Positions 11,018 to 20,769 of a stretch of DNA of 64,000 nt are shown piece after piece. Position 1 is the first letter of the stretch. Every line of letters begins with the position of its first letter. The notes under the pieces were generated by a model. It was not told where the DNA came from. It did no database searches and saw nothing but the letters and a program-made list of their open reading frames with translations. Position numbers and translations under genes: made by a program. Where the stretch lies: contig CM077016.1 in the NCBI GenBank assembly GCA_039090855.1, positions 51,231,436 to 51,295,435 on the forward strand, written 5' to 3'. The stretch comes from Macrothele yani. Taxonomy: Eukaryota; Arthropoda; Arachnida; Araneae; Macrothelidae.

Positions 11018-11640
11018 TATGTATTTTCTGTAGAGAAATATAAGAAGTTGAGGCAACTTCTCTGCATTATACTATTTTGTATTCAAGTGTGTAAATATTT
11101 TTCTCATATTTCCATATTTACTTGTGTTCAAGTGTGTGTGCATAGGTTTTCTCACATTTCCATATTTACAGTGTAGAATTTATTTTATATTTGTAAGTCA
11201 GTAGAGGATACTGAGTAATCACTGTTTTTTTTTTTTTTTCACAGCATTACAGCTTTTATCAGAAAAGCCAAGCCTGGAGTTGTGCAGGAACCTTATTATG
11301 CTTCGAGATGTATCCTTCAGAGTTTAGCATGTACTCCTAAACAAACGGGAAGTTTCGTAATTTTTTTTACACCGTATAACACAGATACGACATGCTTTTA
11401 AATGAAAGCCTGGATTCAAATTCTAAGTGAAACTTGTAGTGTTTATTCACAGGTTCTGGCGTTCTGTCTTCTGTGAAGTCAATAACGATAAAGATGGATA
11501 CTGTTTTTTAGCCATCCTGCAGATAAAGAAATAAAACCCTGTTCGATCTTCACAAGATGGCCTTTCTCTTAGTTAGTTAATATTTACCATTGCATTCAGA
11601 ATGCCAGGATTATCTAAAGCTGAATTATGGATGTTGCGGG
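11018..11640. other. AT-rich non-coding stretch
   Basis: Contains a direct repeat of a CATATTTCCATATTTAC-type motif near 11104-11165 and a T-run at 11226-11239. No gene or known element recognised. Confidence 0.45.
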
Positions 11641-11800
11641 ATTTTTTTGTAATCATCCAAGTTCGAATCCCAGATGAGGAATGGGCGGTGCATTTGTCCG
11701 AAGGGACTGGGTTTTCTTTTTCTTCCCTGGAACTAGTGGCTCTAAATTAGGGACGGGCGACTCCTTATAGCCTATGACGTTCCTGAGGGCCAGTAAACTC
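11640..11800 (+). mobile_element. SINE family A, 5'-truncated copy
   Basis: The B-box-like AAGTTCGAATCCCAGATGAG near 11660 is followed by the body shared with the fuller copy at 33655-33890: CCCTGGAACTAGTGGCTC, then a variant of GGGATGGGTGACTGCTTATAGCC, then a GTAAAC-type end. The A box region has been lost or diverged. Confidence 0.75.
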
Positions 11801-11931
11801 GAAACACAGAAAAGCAGTATGAATGCATGATCAGGTATTTTTAAATTGCTGGATAATTGAATATGCATTTATACTGGACGTGGAGTTTGTACAATTCTAG
11901 AAACTATTCGTAGCAAAACTACACTGAGTGG

Positions 11932-13004
11932 ACAGAAATCATGGGATACCTACTTAGTAACAGGTAGGCCCGCCTTTCTCCCTGATAAGGGAAGTCACAT
12001 GCTGAAGCACCGAGTTCACACTGGATCACACAAGCGTTCCATTAGTATCGCAACCCAAGCTTGCTGCAGCGCTGTCCATAATTCCGTTGCATTCATGAGT
12101 GGAGGATCCAAAGCTTCAACGGAGGACCTATCCACAGCATCCCAAAGATTTTCCCATGGGTTTCATGGGCGGGGAGCTTTTTCTTCTGTGGAAACTTCTA
12201 CGGAATGCTCTTCTGTCCATGTTCTAGTCACCAGGGCTCTGTGGGGTCCACAGCGCTGTGGTGCGTGATAACCATGAACGGATGCAGTTGGTCTGTAAGG
12301 ATAGATACGTAGCGTGGACCGTTCAGACGTGCATCTAGACGTACCAAAGATTCCAACCTGTACAAGTTGCACATGCCCCAGACCATATCCGAGTTTCCAC
12401 CAGCCTGAGCAGTTCCTTCTTGAAATGTCGGGTCCATCGTTTCGTGCCGTTTCATCTTGATCCAAACCCTCCTGTCTGCACGAAATTATGAAACGAGAAT
12501 AAGGAGACCAGTGTCCAGTCATCCATGGTTTAGCGCCGATGTTCTTTCTCTCGGTTTAGGCGTACAGTCCGGTGATGTTGCGTTAGCAATTTGACTCTGG
12601 TGGGTCGGCCGTTTCCATAAGATATTGCGGCTAATGATCGTCTCATGGTAGTGGTGAAGACGTTTCTGGCACCTCCATGGTTAGTCGGTGGAAATTTGTG
12701 ACACCATCGCTCTCCAATTGGCTGCAACTATGCGAGATAGACGTATACGGCCACGTTCATCCACCATCTTTCGCCTCCTACAACGCTGCGCATAATGCGG
12801 TGTTAGTCCTTAAATGACGTATTCCCGATACACTCTTGATACTGTCTAACGGGGATACTGCAATTCCCGCACCACCTCCACCAATTAGTGACTCATGCGT
12901 CGGGCACTCAATGTCATCGCTATTTGAAACTCCGTTAACCAACCCCGTTTATCCATACTGATATCAAATTACCGTCTACGTAAATGAAATAATGTCCTCC
13001 TACC
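11932..13004 (-). mobile_element. Tc1-like element, right end missing
   Basis: A Tc1-type terminus starts at 11932 (CACTGAGTGGACAGAAATC) after a TA. The reverse-complement partner is not found near 13,000, where the next Tc1 begins at 13007. The right end was therefore lost, probably when or before the neighbour inserted. Confidence 0.7.
12000..12956 (-). pseudogene. Tc1-like transposase, multiply frameshifted
   Basis: Reading starts at an ATG at 12956 with a helix-turn-helix segment that has in-frame stops (LTEFQIAMTLSARRMSH then a stop). It continues with RGRIRLSRIVAANWRAMV near 12740, NGRPTRVKLLTQHHRTVRLN near 12600, MKRHETMDPTFQEG and DMVWGMCN near 12455-12380, and a C-terminal NPWENLWDAVDRSSVEALD near 12165-12110 that holds the catalytic Glu in place of the usual NPIENLWD. 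The pieces are spread over all three frames with several stops. Confidence 0.75.
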
Positions 13005-13006
13005 TA

Positions 13007-14528
13007 CACTGGAGTGCAAAAATTAAGGACAAAGAGGAGAAATTAGCATAACAGCGGAACGCGAAGGCAGAACGGACCGAAAGACCACTCAGGAGATAGA
13101 CTAGGGTCCGGTACGGTAGGGCATGCGCATATATGCAGCATGACGTACGGGGTGGGGGGAGTGTCGCAAGGGTATAAAGCACACGGGCGGTCTACGATCA
13201 GCAATTCGGTGAAAGCTATTGCACGGTGTACATCGGTTTGAACGACGTCGAGTTGCTGCCATCGTGTGATATGGCCAACAAGCAATCCAGTAGACGACAT
13301 GTGGATGACTTTACCCGAGGACGCGTCATTGGGAAGTTGGAAGAAGGTAGAAGTGTGACTAGTGTGGCCGAGGGGTTCCGGATCGCTCACAGCATCGTTT
13401 CACGAGCTTGGAGAGTATTTCAAACGACAGGAACAGCTGTCCGAGAGTTTAGCAGTGGTCGTCCATGAGCAACTACGGCGGCGGACGACCGGTATATTGT
13501 CCTACAGGCGAGAAGAGACAGCGGGAAAAATCACAAGGCACATGCAACAGATAACTGGACGTCCGTTATCGCGTTTTACCGTGGCAAGGAGGCTGTACAA
13601 AGGTGGTTGTTTTGCACGGCGACCAGTACGGTGTGTGCCATTAACGCCTGCTCATCGGAGACGGCGGTTTCTGTGGTGCCAGAACACAAGAACTGAACAC
13701 ATCAGCAATGGGGTAGAGTTCTTTTTACGGATGAGAGCCGATTTAGTCTGACGAGCTATTCTGGACGTATACACATCTGAAGAGAGCAGGGAACACGCAA
13801 TCACACCTCCAACATCATTGAAAGGGACCGGTTTGGAGATGGTAGAGTTCTCGTTAGGACCTCCACATCTTCCAAAGAGGTTCAGTCACTGGTGTCCGCT
13901 ATTGTACCGAGGTTCTCCTGCCTCACTTGCGTCTGTTTAGAGATGCTGTGTGTCCTGAGTTCCTCTTCATGGACGACAACGCTACACCTCATCGTACAGT
14001 GGCTGTCGCAGAGCTGTTGGAGAGTGAACATATTCAACGCATGGATTGGCCCGCAAGGTCCCCGGACCTAAATCCAATCGAACACGTGTGGGACCTTCTC
14101 GGGAGACACGTGAGGGACCTTCTCGGGGACCAGCCGCCAGCAACGATTCTGCAGCTGCGATTAGCGCTACAAGAGGAATGGGCCGCGATGCCTCAACAGC
14201 TGCTTGACAACCTTGTCCTGAGCATGGACGGACCATTGTAAATCCTGCACGCAGTCTGGGGTGATCATATCCCCTACTAAAGACTGGATTTTTCTTGGCA
14301 GCCGCCTGTCACATGGACGTCTCTGTCTTCTGTCCAGTTGTGCTCGAAGCTACCTTTTCAATAAAGTGCCTTTGTATCCTTTGGATTCCTTGTTTGGACG
14401 GTTTTGCTCACTTGTCCCATATTCTTACATTTTGGGGGTCTTATGGTATGATTTGAGTCGATGTGGAGCACTTCTGCACGACGTTACATTCGAAAAACCG
14501 TCTCGTCCTTAATTTTTGCACGCCAGTG
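13007..14528 (+). mobile_element. Tc1 family B, copy 1, with TIRs
   Basis: The left terminus CACTGGAGTGCAAAAATTAA at 13007 follows TA at 13005-13006. It is mirrored at 14509-14528 (read inward, CACTGGCGTGCAAAAATTAA). The right TA has changed to TC. The same element occurs at 27113-28666 with different damage. Confidence 0.9.
13271..14280 (+). pseudogene. Tc1 (DD34E) transposase, family B copy 1, frameshifted
   Basis: The start ATG at 13271 opens MANKQSSRRHVDDFTRG, with the paired-type helix-turn-helix FTRGRVIGKLEEGRSV. The frame is lost after REFSSGRP (13468). The first Asp motif VLFTDESRFSL appears in another frame near 13718-13750, with stops around it. The last segment (13927-14241) has FMDDNATPHRTVAV and SPDLNPIEHVWDLL with 34 residues between Asp and Glu. 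A local duplication turns the following GRR into GRHVRDLLGD (GGGACCTTCTCGGG is repeated at 14089-14126). The protein normally ends GDHIPY, with its stop at 14278-14280, but a shift near 14235 breaks this. Confidence 0.9.
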
Positions 14529-14925
14529 TCTATAGTTCGCCTTAGGTATGGGACTTTAATGAAACAAGTAATTGGCAAACCACGCATTTAACTCTTAACG
14601 GTAATCTCTGTTTTATTCTAACTTATTCGATGGTTTAAATTATTGGACCCTTAGATTTTAAAAATATTTCTACTAAAACAGTTTAAATTAAAATATTGTT
14701 TGTAATTTTGTATAATGGAAATATGTTACCATGTTTCGCATTTTTTTGTATAACGTTCTGTAGGAAGTTGTGCAAACTGAAAATATTCACTGCATTATTG
14801 ATGCAGTTTATGGATATCATCTTTGAGTTCAGTTTGGGGATTCCGAAATTTTCTTTTTGCCAATTCAAATATGTTTGTGATGTAGAATGATTTATTGGTT
14901 TTGTACAAGAAAAGAACTTAAAACT
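14529..14925. other. AT-rich non-coding stretch
   Basis: No gene, TIR or tandem repeat recognised. Short open frames on both strands are low-complexity AT translations. Confidence 0.45.
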
Positions 14926-14927
14926 TT

Positions 14928-15380
14928 GCTAAATTTTCGGAGATAACAGATCTCTTTTATCAGGTTTTCGTCATTGCACTCCACTAAGATTATGATTATT
15001 TTATCTTTATTGTTTCCTTTACGGCTACGGTTAAACTGGACTACATAGTTGGACTGGACTACATAGTTGGCAGCAAAAAGCCCATACAGTCATTTTGATG
15101 AAATCATTATCTTCATAAATTCAAGTCCTTTTAATTTCCATTTGAAGATGTTTAAAATGACTTGAAATTTAGGAAAAGAATATTAAAAGATGAATTTGAA
15201 ATTGAGAAGAAGAGGGACTCCGTCATCAATGACTGCGTGAAACTTTCGCCACCAAACATATCCTTCGGTCTGGTCGACATTAACCGCAACTGTAAATGGA
15301 ACAGTAACCATAACCGTACGGGGAGTGCAGTGAAGAGAGCTTGATGAAGGAGATGACTTATCTCTGAAAACTTGTTAACA
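14928..15380. repeat. inverted-repeat element with two hammerhead-ribozyme-like cores
   Basis: About 110 bp at 14928-15040 matches the reverse complement of about 15270-15380. Each arm ends in a hammerhead-like core. On the plus strand, 15340-15369 reads CTTGATGA, then GAGAT, a 5-base loop, ATCTC and GAAA. On the minus strand, 14964-14934 reads CTGATAA, then GAGAT, a loop, ATCTC and GAAA. Each departs by about one base from the consensus CTGATGA, and I did not establish the cleavage site. A duplicated GGACTACATAGTTGG lies at 15036-15072, and the 60-aa frame at 15162-15344 is unassigned. Penelope-like elements are known to carry hammerheads, so this may be such a remnant. Confidence 0.5.
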
Positions 15381-15399
15381 TTTAGAAATGTTTTAAGTA

Positions 15400-16200
15400 A
15401 GAACGAATAAAATTCATTTACGAGAGACTAGAAAAAAACAAATTTTTTATGTCACGAATCTAGAATGATTGCAAAAGGAAATGCGCTATGCCAAATGTAT
15501 TTCGAATATACCTTCTTCAAAAGTTCGTTATGATTTTATCTTGTCATGTATGGCTTGAAAGTATTTTCATTCAAAATCTTTGACACATTATATGTAATAA
15601 ATGTGGAATACTTGTTAATGAATGCACAGTTTTCGTAGGCATAATGTTTTGAAATGAAAACTTATAGTTCACACTGCAATGACGAATTTTACTTACTATG
15701 TTGTTTCTTAAAACTGAATTTTGAAACATTTCCGTAACATACATTTAGCCATTAATTACGGGTAAAATGAATAAAAGCGAACTCCCTGGTCTGCTTTACA
15801 CACTTCAGTATTGGAAAGTAAGTGAATTTCTTTCATTAGATACTTAGCAATTTTGTTTCAATACAGTTCTTTCCCATCATGGATTACTTTTTTCTTTAGT
15901 ATTTCTAAAAATCTAACAGTTTGATATCGATGAAGGTAAGCATTTTTACTGTTTTTAGCTACCTGTATGCTTATGTTGGTCGTTAAGCCTCAATAAAGGC
16001 GAACTTTGAGTTCCGGAAAAGAAAAAATAGTCGCATCTGTGTACAGCGTCTGTAGTATAACATTCAAATTTTTGCATGCTGACCAGGCATTAGGCGTTCT
16101 TCGTTTAATTAGAGTCCTCGTTGGGGATTCATAGATCCAACACATTAGGAGGGAATGACGCATTTACCACAGCATGTTCCTAGAATCTGGGGCTCATGTC
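15400..16200. other. AT-rich non-coding stretch
   Basis: No gene, repeat or TIR recognised on either strand. Confidence 0.5.
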
Positions 16201-17000
16201 TTTATGAGCCCAGGATATATGAAATAGCTGGTACTCTTATAGCCTGTTCTTGAAATATCATGGCAATATACACTTTTCTCTCTTGTAGGATCATTAGTGT
16301 TGGAAACAGGATATTCCTAGAAAGTCTGATATACCAGAAAATAAAATATTTGATACCAGTCTCCATCGTTTTGAATAATGTTTTTCCTTCACTGAATAAG
16401 ACACTGCATGCCGGTCCAGGAAAATTCCTTGCTTTGGCGTCGGAGTGCCTCACGAATACTATACGTCAGCTCGCTCAAAATTCCGTAATTTAAATGTATT
16501 GTTTGAAAAACCAAACCGATGGCAGTCAAAATGTTCCATATCTGGGAGATAAGGGGAAAGGAATGAACGATCCGTCCTAATGAAGCAATTTCTCCCTGTG
16601 TTCGGAAAATGATGTGAGCTCTGGGATTGTCGTAAAGAAGAAGTACACCATTTACGTTTCTGGTTGACCGAACACTTAGCATACGTTTTTGTAATGTTTT
16701 AACCGCTCGGAATTAATCGTGTTGCATATTCTGCCATTAAATCCACAAGCAGGACTCCGTCTTTGTTCCAGAAGATGGGGTTTCCATGACTTTACCCGCA
16801 GAAGGCCATCTTTTGAATATTTTCGTGCGCAGTGGCCTCTGATGGTGCCATTCCATCTTTTCAGAGTCATAATGGTGGATTCAAGCCTCATCGCAGGTGA
16901 TTATGCATAACAGAAATCCGTATCCTTCCTCTTCGTAGCTCTCGAGACTTTCCGTCCGTACAATTAACTTATCGAGAATCTCTGTATTCGTCTGTCAGCA
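16200..17000 (-). pseudogene. very old mariner transposase relic
   Basis: Minus-strand fragments keep mariner landmarks. Near 16870-16690, MTLKRWNGTIRGHCARKYSK followed by NTINSERLKHY resembles the region after the first Asp. Near 16645-16480, NGVLLLYDNPRAHIIFRTQ corresponds to the GVLLHDNARPH motif with Asp kept, followed by a degraded SPDLAPSDYHLF region (FPLISQIWNIL). Several frames are needed and the catalytic third Asp is gone. Element ends not found. Confidence 0.65.
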
Positions 17001-17239
17001 TCTTGTCGACTACCGTGTGCAAACCTTGTTAAAGCCGAGGTATGTAATCATGGATATAAAGCACTGGTTTTTCGATACCAACTTCATTGAACAACTCCCG
17101 TGATCGGCAGTTTTTTTCTTATCAGTGCGTCAATTCGGCTATTGTTGTTTCTCGTTATTGCAGTCACTGCTCTTCCGCTTTGAGGATTCTCTCCGATAAG
17201 GGTTTCACCACACTTTTAAGTGTCTGGCCCAGCGTCTAA

Positions 17240-17520
17240 GTGTGCTAATATGAGGGTTGTACCGAAAGTAGTGCAACAGTGGGCAAATTGTTTTATTAAC
17301 CGACAGAGGTCGCTCAAATTGCACTTGTTGGTAGAGTAACTCTTTCTCGATACAAAGGTACTACTCAACATAGTCTCCATCACAAGCGATGCATTTGCGC
17401 CATTGTTGAACCCAACTCTCGAATTATCTTTGAAAACATTAAGGTGTGGACTATTGTACCCTCTTCTTCACAGCCACTTTTATCTCGTCTGTGTCATCAA
17501 ATCGTTGTCCCCGGAGACTG
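17240..17520 (-). pseudogene. mariner transposase C-terminal fragment
   Basis: On the minus strand, about 17415-17360 reads WVQQWRKCIACDGDYVE, which is the usual mariner C-terminus (RW-KC-GDYVE). The sequence between there and 17250 would be the 3' untranslated end and TIR (GAGGGTTGTACCGAAAGTAG at 17252). No catalytic part is recognised upstream, so this is a solo 3' end. Confidence 0.6.
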
Positions 17521-17526
17521 TCCTTC

Positions 17527-17645
17527 ATGCCATCATGCGCAATCAAGGGTAATATCATCATGCGCAATCAAGGGTAATGTCATCATGCGCAATCAAGGGT
17601 AATGCCATCATGCGCAATCAAGGGTAATGCCATCATGCGCATCTT
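17527..17645. repeat. 26-bp tandem repeat, about 4.5 copies
   Basis: The unit is CATCATGCGCAATCAAGGGT plus 6 bases (AATGTC or AATGCC), repeated almost without change. It sits next to the mariner 3' fragment. Confidence 0.9.
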
Positions 17646-17945
17646 TAGACACATATGGGATACGAACAGCTTCACTTTCACGGTGGTCATGAATTCAATC
17701 ACCACTCTCTACTTCACGCGTGCATCTACCCCATCCGCCATTTCACAATCATTGTGTGCGATGCTGACGTGCCGATCGCAGTGCCACTCACTGTTATGGA
17801 AGTGGGGACTGCTGATGTCTATTCTTCGACGTATGGAACTTTCTACTGCTCTTGGTTTGAAAGAAAGGGACAAGGATGAGTTATTTGGGTATCGCACCGC
17901 GTATTACTCATTGTATCACACAGTTACACTAATAATATACGGATG
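17646..17945. other. unassigned stretch
   Basis: Open frames on the plus strand (17602-18012 and 17655-17879) overlap in different frames and resemble no family I know. They could be more mariner or Tc1 debris. No start context or repeat supports a gene. Confidence 0.35.
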
Positions 17946-17947
17946 GT

Positions 17948-18840
17948 TTAAAATATACCGATCGTTTTTGAGGAGTATCTGTTGGATATCAATATACAGC
18001 TGGAGAGAATGATGTCCCAGAGTTCGGCGAAGAGAGAGACACACACTGGTTTGGATTGCCTAATGCAGAGTCCCACTGCATCCCACAAACATTTGATGGG
18101 ATTCAGGTAGGAAGGACTTGTCATCCCGAAGAGCACACGAGGTACTTGAATATGATCCTTAAACCACTCCTGGCTTTGCGTCATGGAATGTTGTATTGTT
18201 GAAAGAGTCCAGTGTTGTCTGTATACCAGTCTCCATGTAGGACAATACCTACTCGAAAGAAGTGATAAGTGCTCTGAAAGAAGTGATTCATAGAAAGAAG
18301 TGGTAGGATATGAAGGTGAAGATGTGTTATTCGGGGATGTTTGGGGACTCAGTGATGTCTATGAAAACAATCTGTGTACGGTGATAACGTTACTACCGAC
18401 CTATTTCCGTCAAACGATGCAGTCTGGTTGCAGCTGCGTATCCGCGCGGAGTCGAATATGGAACTGTCCACCGGCATGTTGGAGTTGGAACCTAGACTCG
18501 TCAGACCAGATGACTGCACAGCGGACGAGTCATCCAATGCCCAGTCACGGTGCTTCCGTGCCTACTGCAGCTAAAACTATTGATGACAGGTTATCAACAT
18601 GAGCACATGAACAGGCCACCGACTCCCCAGGTCCGTCAGCTAGATTGTGTGCTTGGAAACATTTCCAAGTGCGCTCTGGTTGTAGTTTGGTATTAACTGA
18701 AGCATTGCGAGTCGTCTGTTTTCCCGAACAGCACGTGTTAACTGGCGTACACCTTGACTGCCAGCTAGCGGTGGTGGTCACTTTTGGACACTCTGGGAGA
18801 AACTGTGTCCCTCTCTAGCCTATTCCCGCTGCACCTTCAC
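17948..18840 (-). pseudogene. Tc1-like transposase relic with lost catalytic Glu
   Basis: Minus-strand pieces in order: an N-terminal region near 18780-18560 ending in a KHRDWALDD motif; the first Asp in IWSDESRFQLQHAGGQFHIR near 18505-18440; and a C-terminal part at 18184-17948 with SPSYLNPIKCLWDAVG, where the usual Glu of NPIE is Lys. The second Asp motif was not found between them. At least two frameshifts. TIRs not identified. Confidence 0.7.
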
Positions 18841-19010
18841 TACGGCGACCCTCGAACAGCCAACAATGCCTGTGGAGGCTGAGATGCTGGGTCCCGCTTT
18901 CTTCCCGCCGGTAATCATGCCCTCTCAAACTCTGACAAGTCCTTCCCTCTCCCCATTACAAGACCTTCGTACTAAGAGAACTGACGCCCCCTGCCCATTC
19001 AGTCTTTTTA
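18841..19010. other. short unassigned stretch
   Basis: Lies between the Tc1 relic and the next element. C-rich on the plus strand, with no feature recognised. Confidence 0.4.
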
Positions 19011-19200
19011 CAGGGTGTCACACTCGCTACCGAACCCATCATTTCTTTAATAATATTAACACAAGTGAAGATATTGCAACGAAATTTGAAGTGGACTTAC
19101 CTCATTTCCTGAGAAATATGATGACATCACAACATGTGCTAGAAGTGGCAACCATTTGCTTCCAGACAGCATTGAACCCGGCTCACATTATTGTGGAAAG

Positions 19201-19318
19201 TCTTGAAAGCAAACATCACCAAAGAAATTACATTATTATAAATGCCTTGAAAGCAAACATCACCAAAGAAATTCTGTCACTGCCTGAATTTCTTTGGTGA
19301 TGTTTGCTTTCAAGGCAT
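19201..19318. repeat. 32-bp perfect hairpin plus a third direct copy, from the transposase 3' end
   Basis: Arms 19242-19273 and 19287-19318 are exact reverse complements around a 13-base loop. CTTGAAAGCAAACATCACCA also occurs directly at 19202-19221, so one coding segment exists three times, twice direct and once inverted. Confidence 0.9.
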
Positions 19319-19319
19319 C

Positions 19320-20174
19320 TATGGTTTCACGGTTTCTTTTGGTAAACTCTCCCTTTTAGGTATCTCCATAAAAAGTAATCAGGAGGCATCAGATCGGGCG
19401 AGCGCGGGGGCCATAGACCATTCAAAATGACGCGGTTGCCGAAAAAGGACTGCATTTCGGCCATACTGGTGTGTGATGTGATGTCGCTCCATCATGCTAG
19501 TAATATCCAAGGAGAGTTCTTCGTTGTCCAATTGATTTACAAAGGTGTTGAAGATTTCCATATATGTGTATGTAGCTGTTATCGAAGAAAATGGGACCAA
19601 TTATGCGGCGCCGAGTCATCCCACACCAAACACCAATTTTATGTGAATGAAGGGGTTCTTCATGTATCGCGTTGGGATTTTCACTGGACCAAGTACAGGA
19701 ATTTTGGGAATTGACGTATCCGGACAGGTGAAACCACGCCTCTTCCGAGAACCACGTGTAGTCCAGAATGCCCGGATTTTCCTGAAGAAATGTTAGAAAC
19801 CATCGACAGTATGTCACTCGTTTTACGTGGTCAGGCTCTTGCAGTTCATGGACCCCGGAGATACGGTAAGCATGAAGCTTCGCTGTTTTCACAGCATGTT
19901 GTTAAGTGCTTTTGGACAACCCTGTTTCCTGTGACAGTCGGAGAAGTGACTTCCTGGGAGATGCAAGTAGTCGGCTCTTTACATTCTGGATCGTTTCCTC
20001 GAATATTTGTGGACCTGCATGGTCGTCTAATAACGTCCCCTTGGTTTCCAATTTCTTCGACAATGCCCGAATGGTGGACTTGCTTGGCGGATGTCTGCCT
20101 TCAAACCTCTCCAAGAATTGCTGTTGACAAGACTTTATCGATCCCGTTTTCCAATAAGTGCGAACAATAAACAC
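19320..20174 (-). pseudogene. mariner-like transposase of the LMPPDYFLW type, frameshifted
   Basis: The N-terminal piece (20174-19902) has TYWKTGSIKSCQQQFLERFEG and a helix-turn-helix ending LRLSQETGLSKST. The middle piece (19892-19497) has WFSEEAWFHLSGYVNSQN, with the first acidic residue altered (usual TDEAHFHL), then KIGVWCGMTRRRIIGPIFF. The second Asp is in HDGATSH near 19490. The last part, PPRSPDLMPPDYFLWRYLKG, is in another frame near 19400-19350. The coding part ends in a region duplicated as a hairpin at 19242-19318. At least three frameshifts. Confidence 0.85.
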
Positions 20175-20769
20175 TCACTCCTTCAGAGTATACTGATACA
20201 TTTTCACACGTACGCGAACAGCCACGACCACGAGCACTCACTATCAACAACCGTATTGTGTAGACATGCTCAGCGAAATGGCATAACAAAGCAGCAGAGA
20301 GGCGTGTCCGGCTGGCTGGCGGACAGCGCCGGGTTCAATGCTGTCTGGACGGAAATGGTGGGCACTTCCAGCACATGTTGTGATGGCATTACATTTCGCA
20401 CGAAATGAGGTAAGTCCAGTTAAAATTTCGTTGCAGTATCTTTATTGGTGTTAATATTATGAAAGAAATGCCGGGTTCGGTAGCGATTGGGACACCCTGT
20501 ACGTTCCACGCTGGTTTGTGATGTCAGGTGTGAGACAGGGTTGGTTATAATGATCTAGAACATGAGCATTTATACACTATGTGGACAAAAGCGATTAGAC
20601 ATCCCCACGCATGCGCAATGGTGTGCTCCCGCAGCAGACACGTGATCGATAAGGTATGAAAACGGCAACGGGAGTACGCTCAGATCAATCGCTGATATAA
20701 CAAAAGGCTAGTAGGTTAGAGCTCTTCGAGTTCGAAAAGTGCGTTGTAATATTCTGCTCAATTGGAGAT

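Larger units (their letters stand above)
19011..20499 (-). mobile_element. mariner-like element with ~175-bp terminal inverted repeats
   Basis: The left end CAGGGTGTCACACTCGCTAC at 19011 and the right end ending at 20499 are inverted copies that stay alignable for about 175 bp (19011-19185 and 20325-20499). They include CATCACAACATGTGCT and CCAGACAGCATTGAACCCGG. TA flanks are at 19009-19010 and 20500-20501. TIRs this long are unusual, because most mariners have about 30 bp. Confidence 0.9.

Noticed and set aside
15162..15344. A 60-aa gene
   Set aside because: Its 3' part lies in the inverted repeat arm, and no family resemblance was found. Kept only as part of the repeat.
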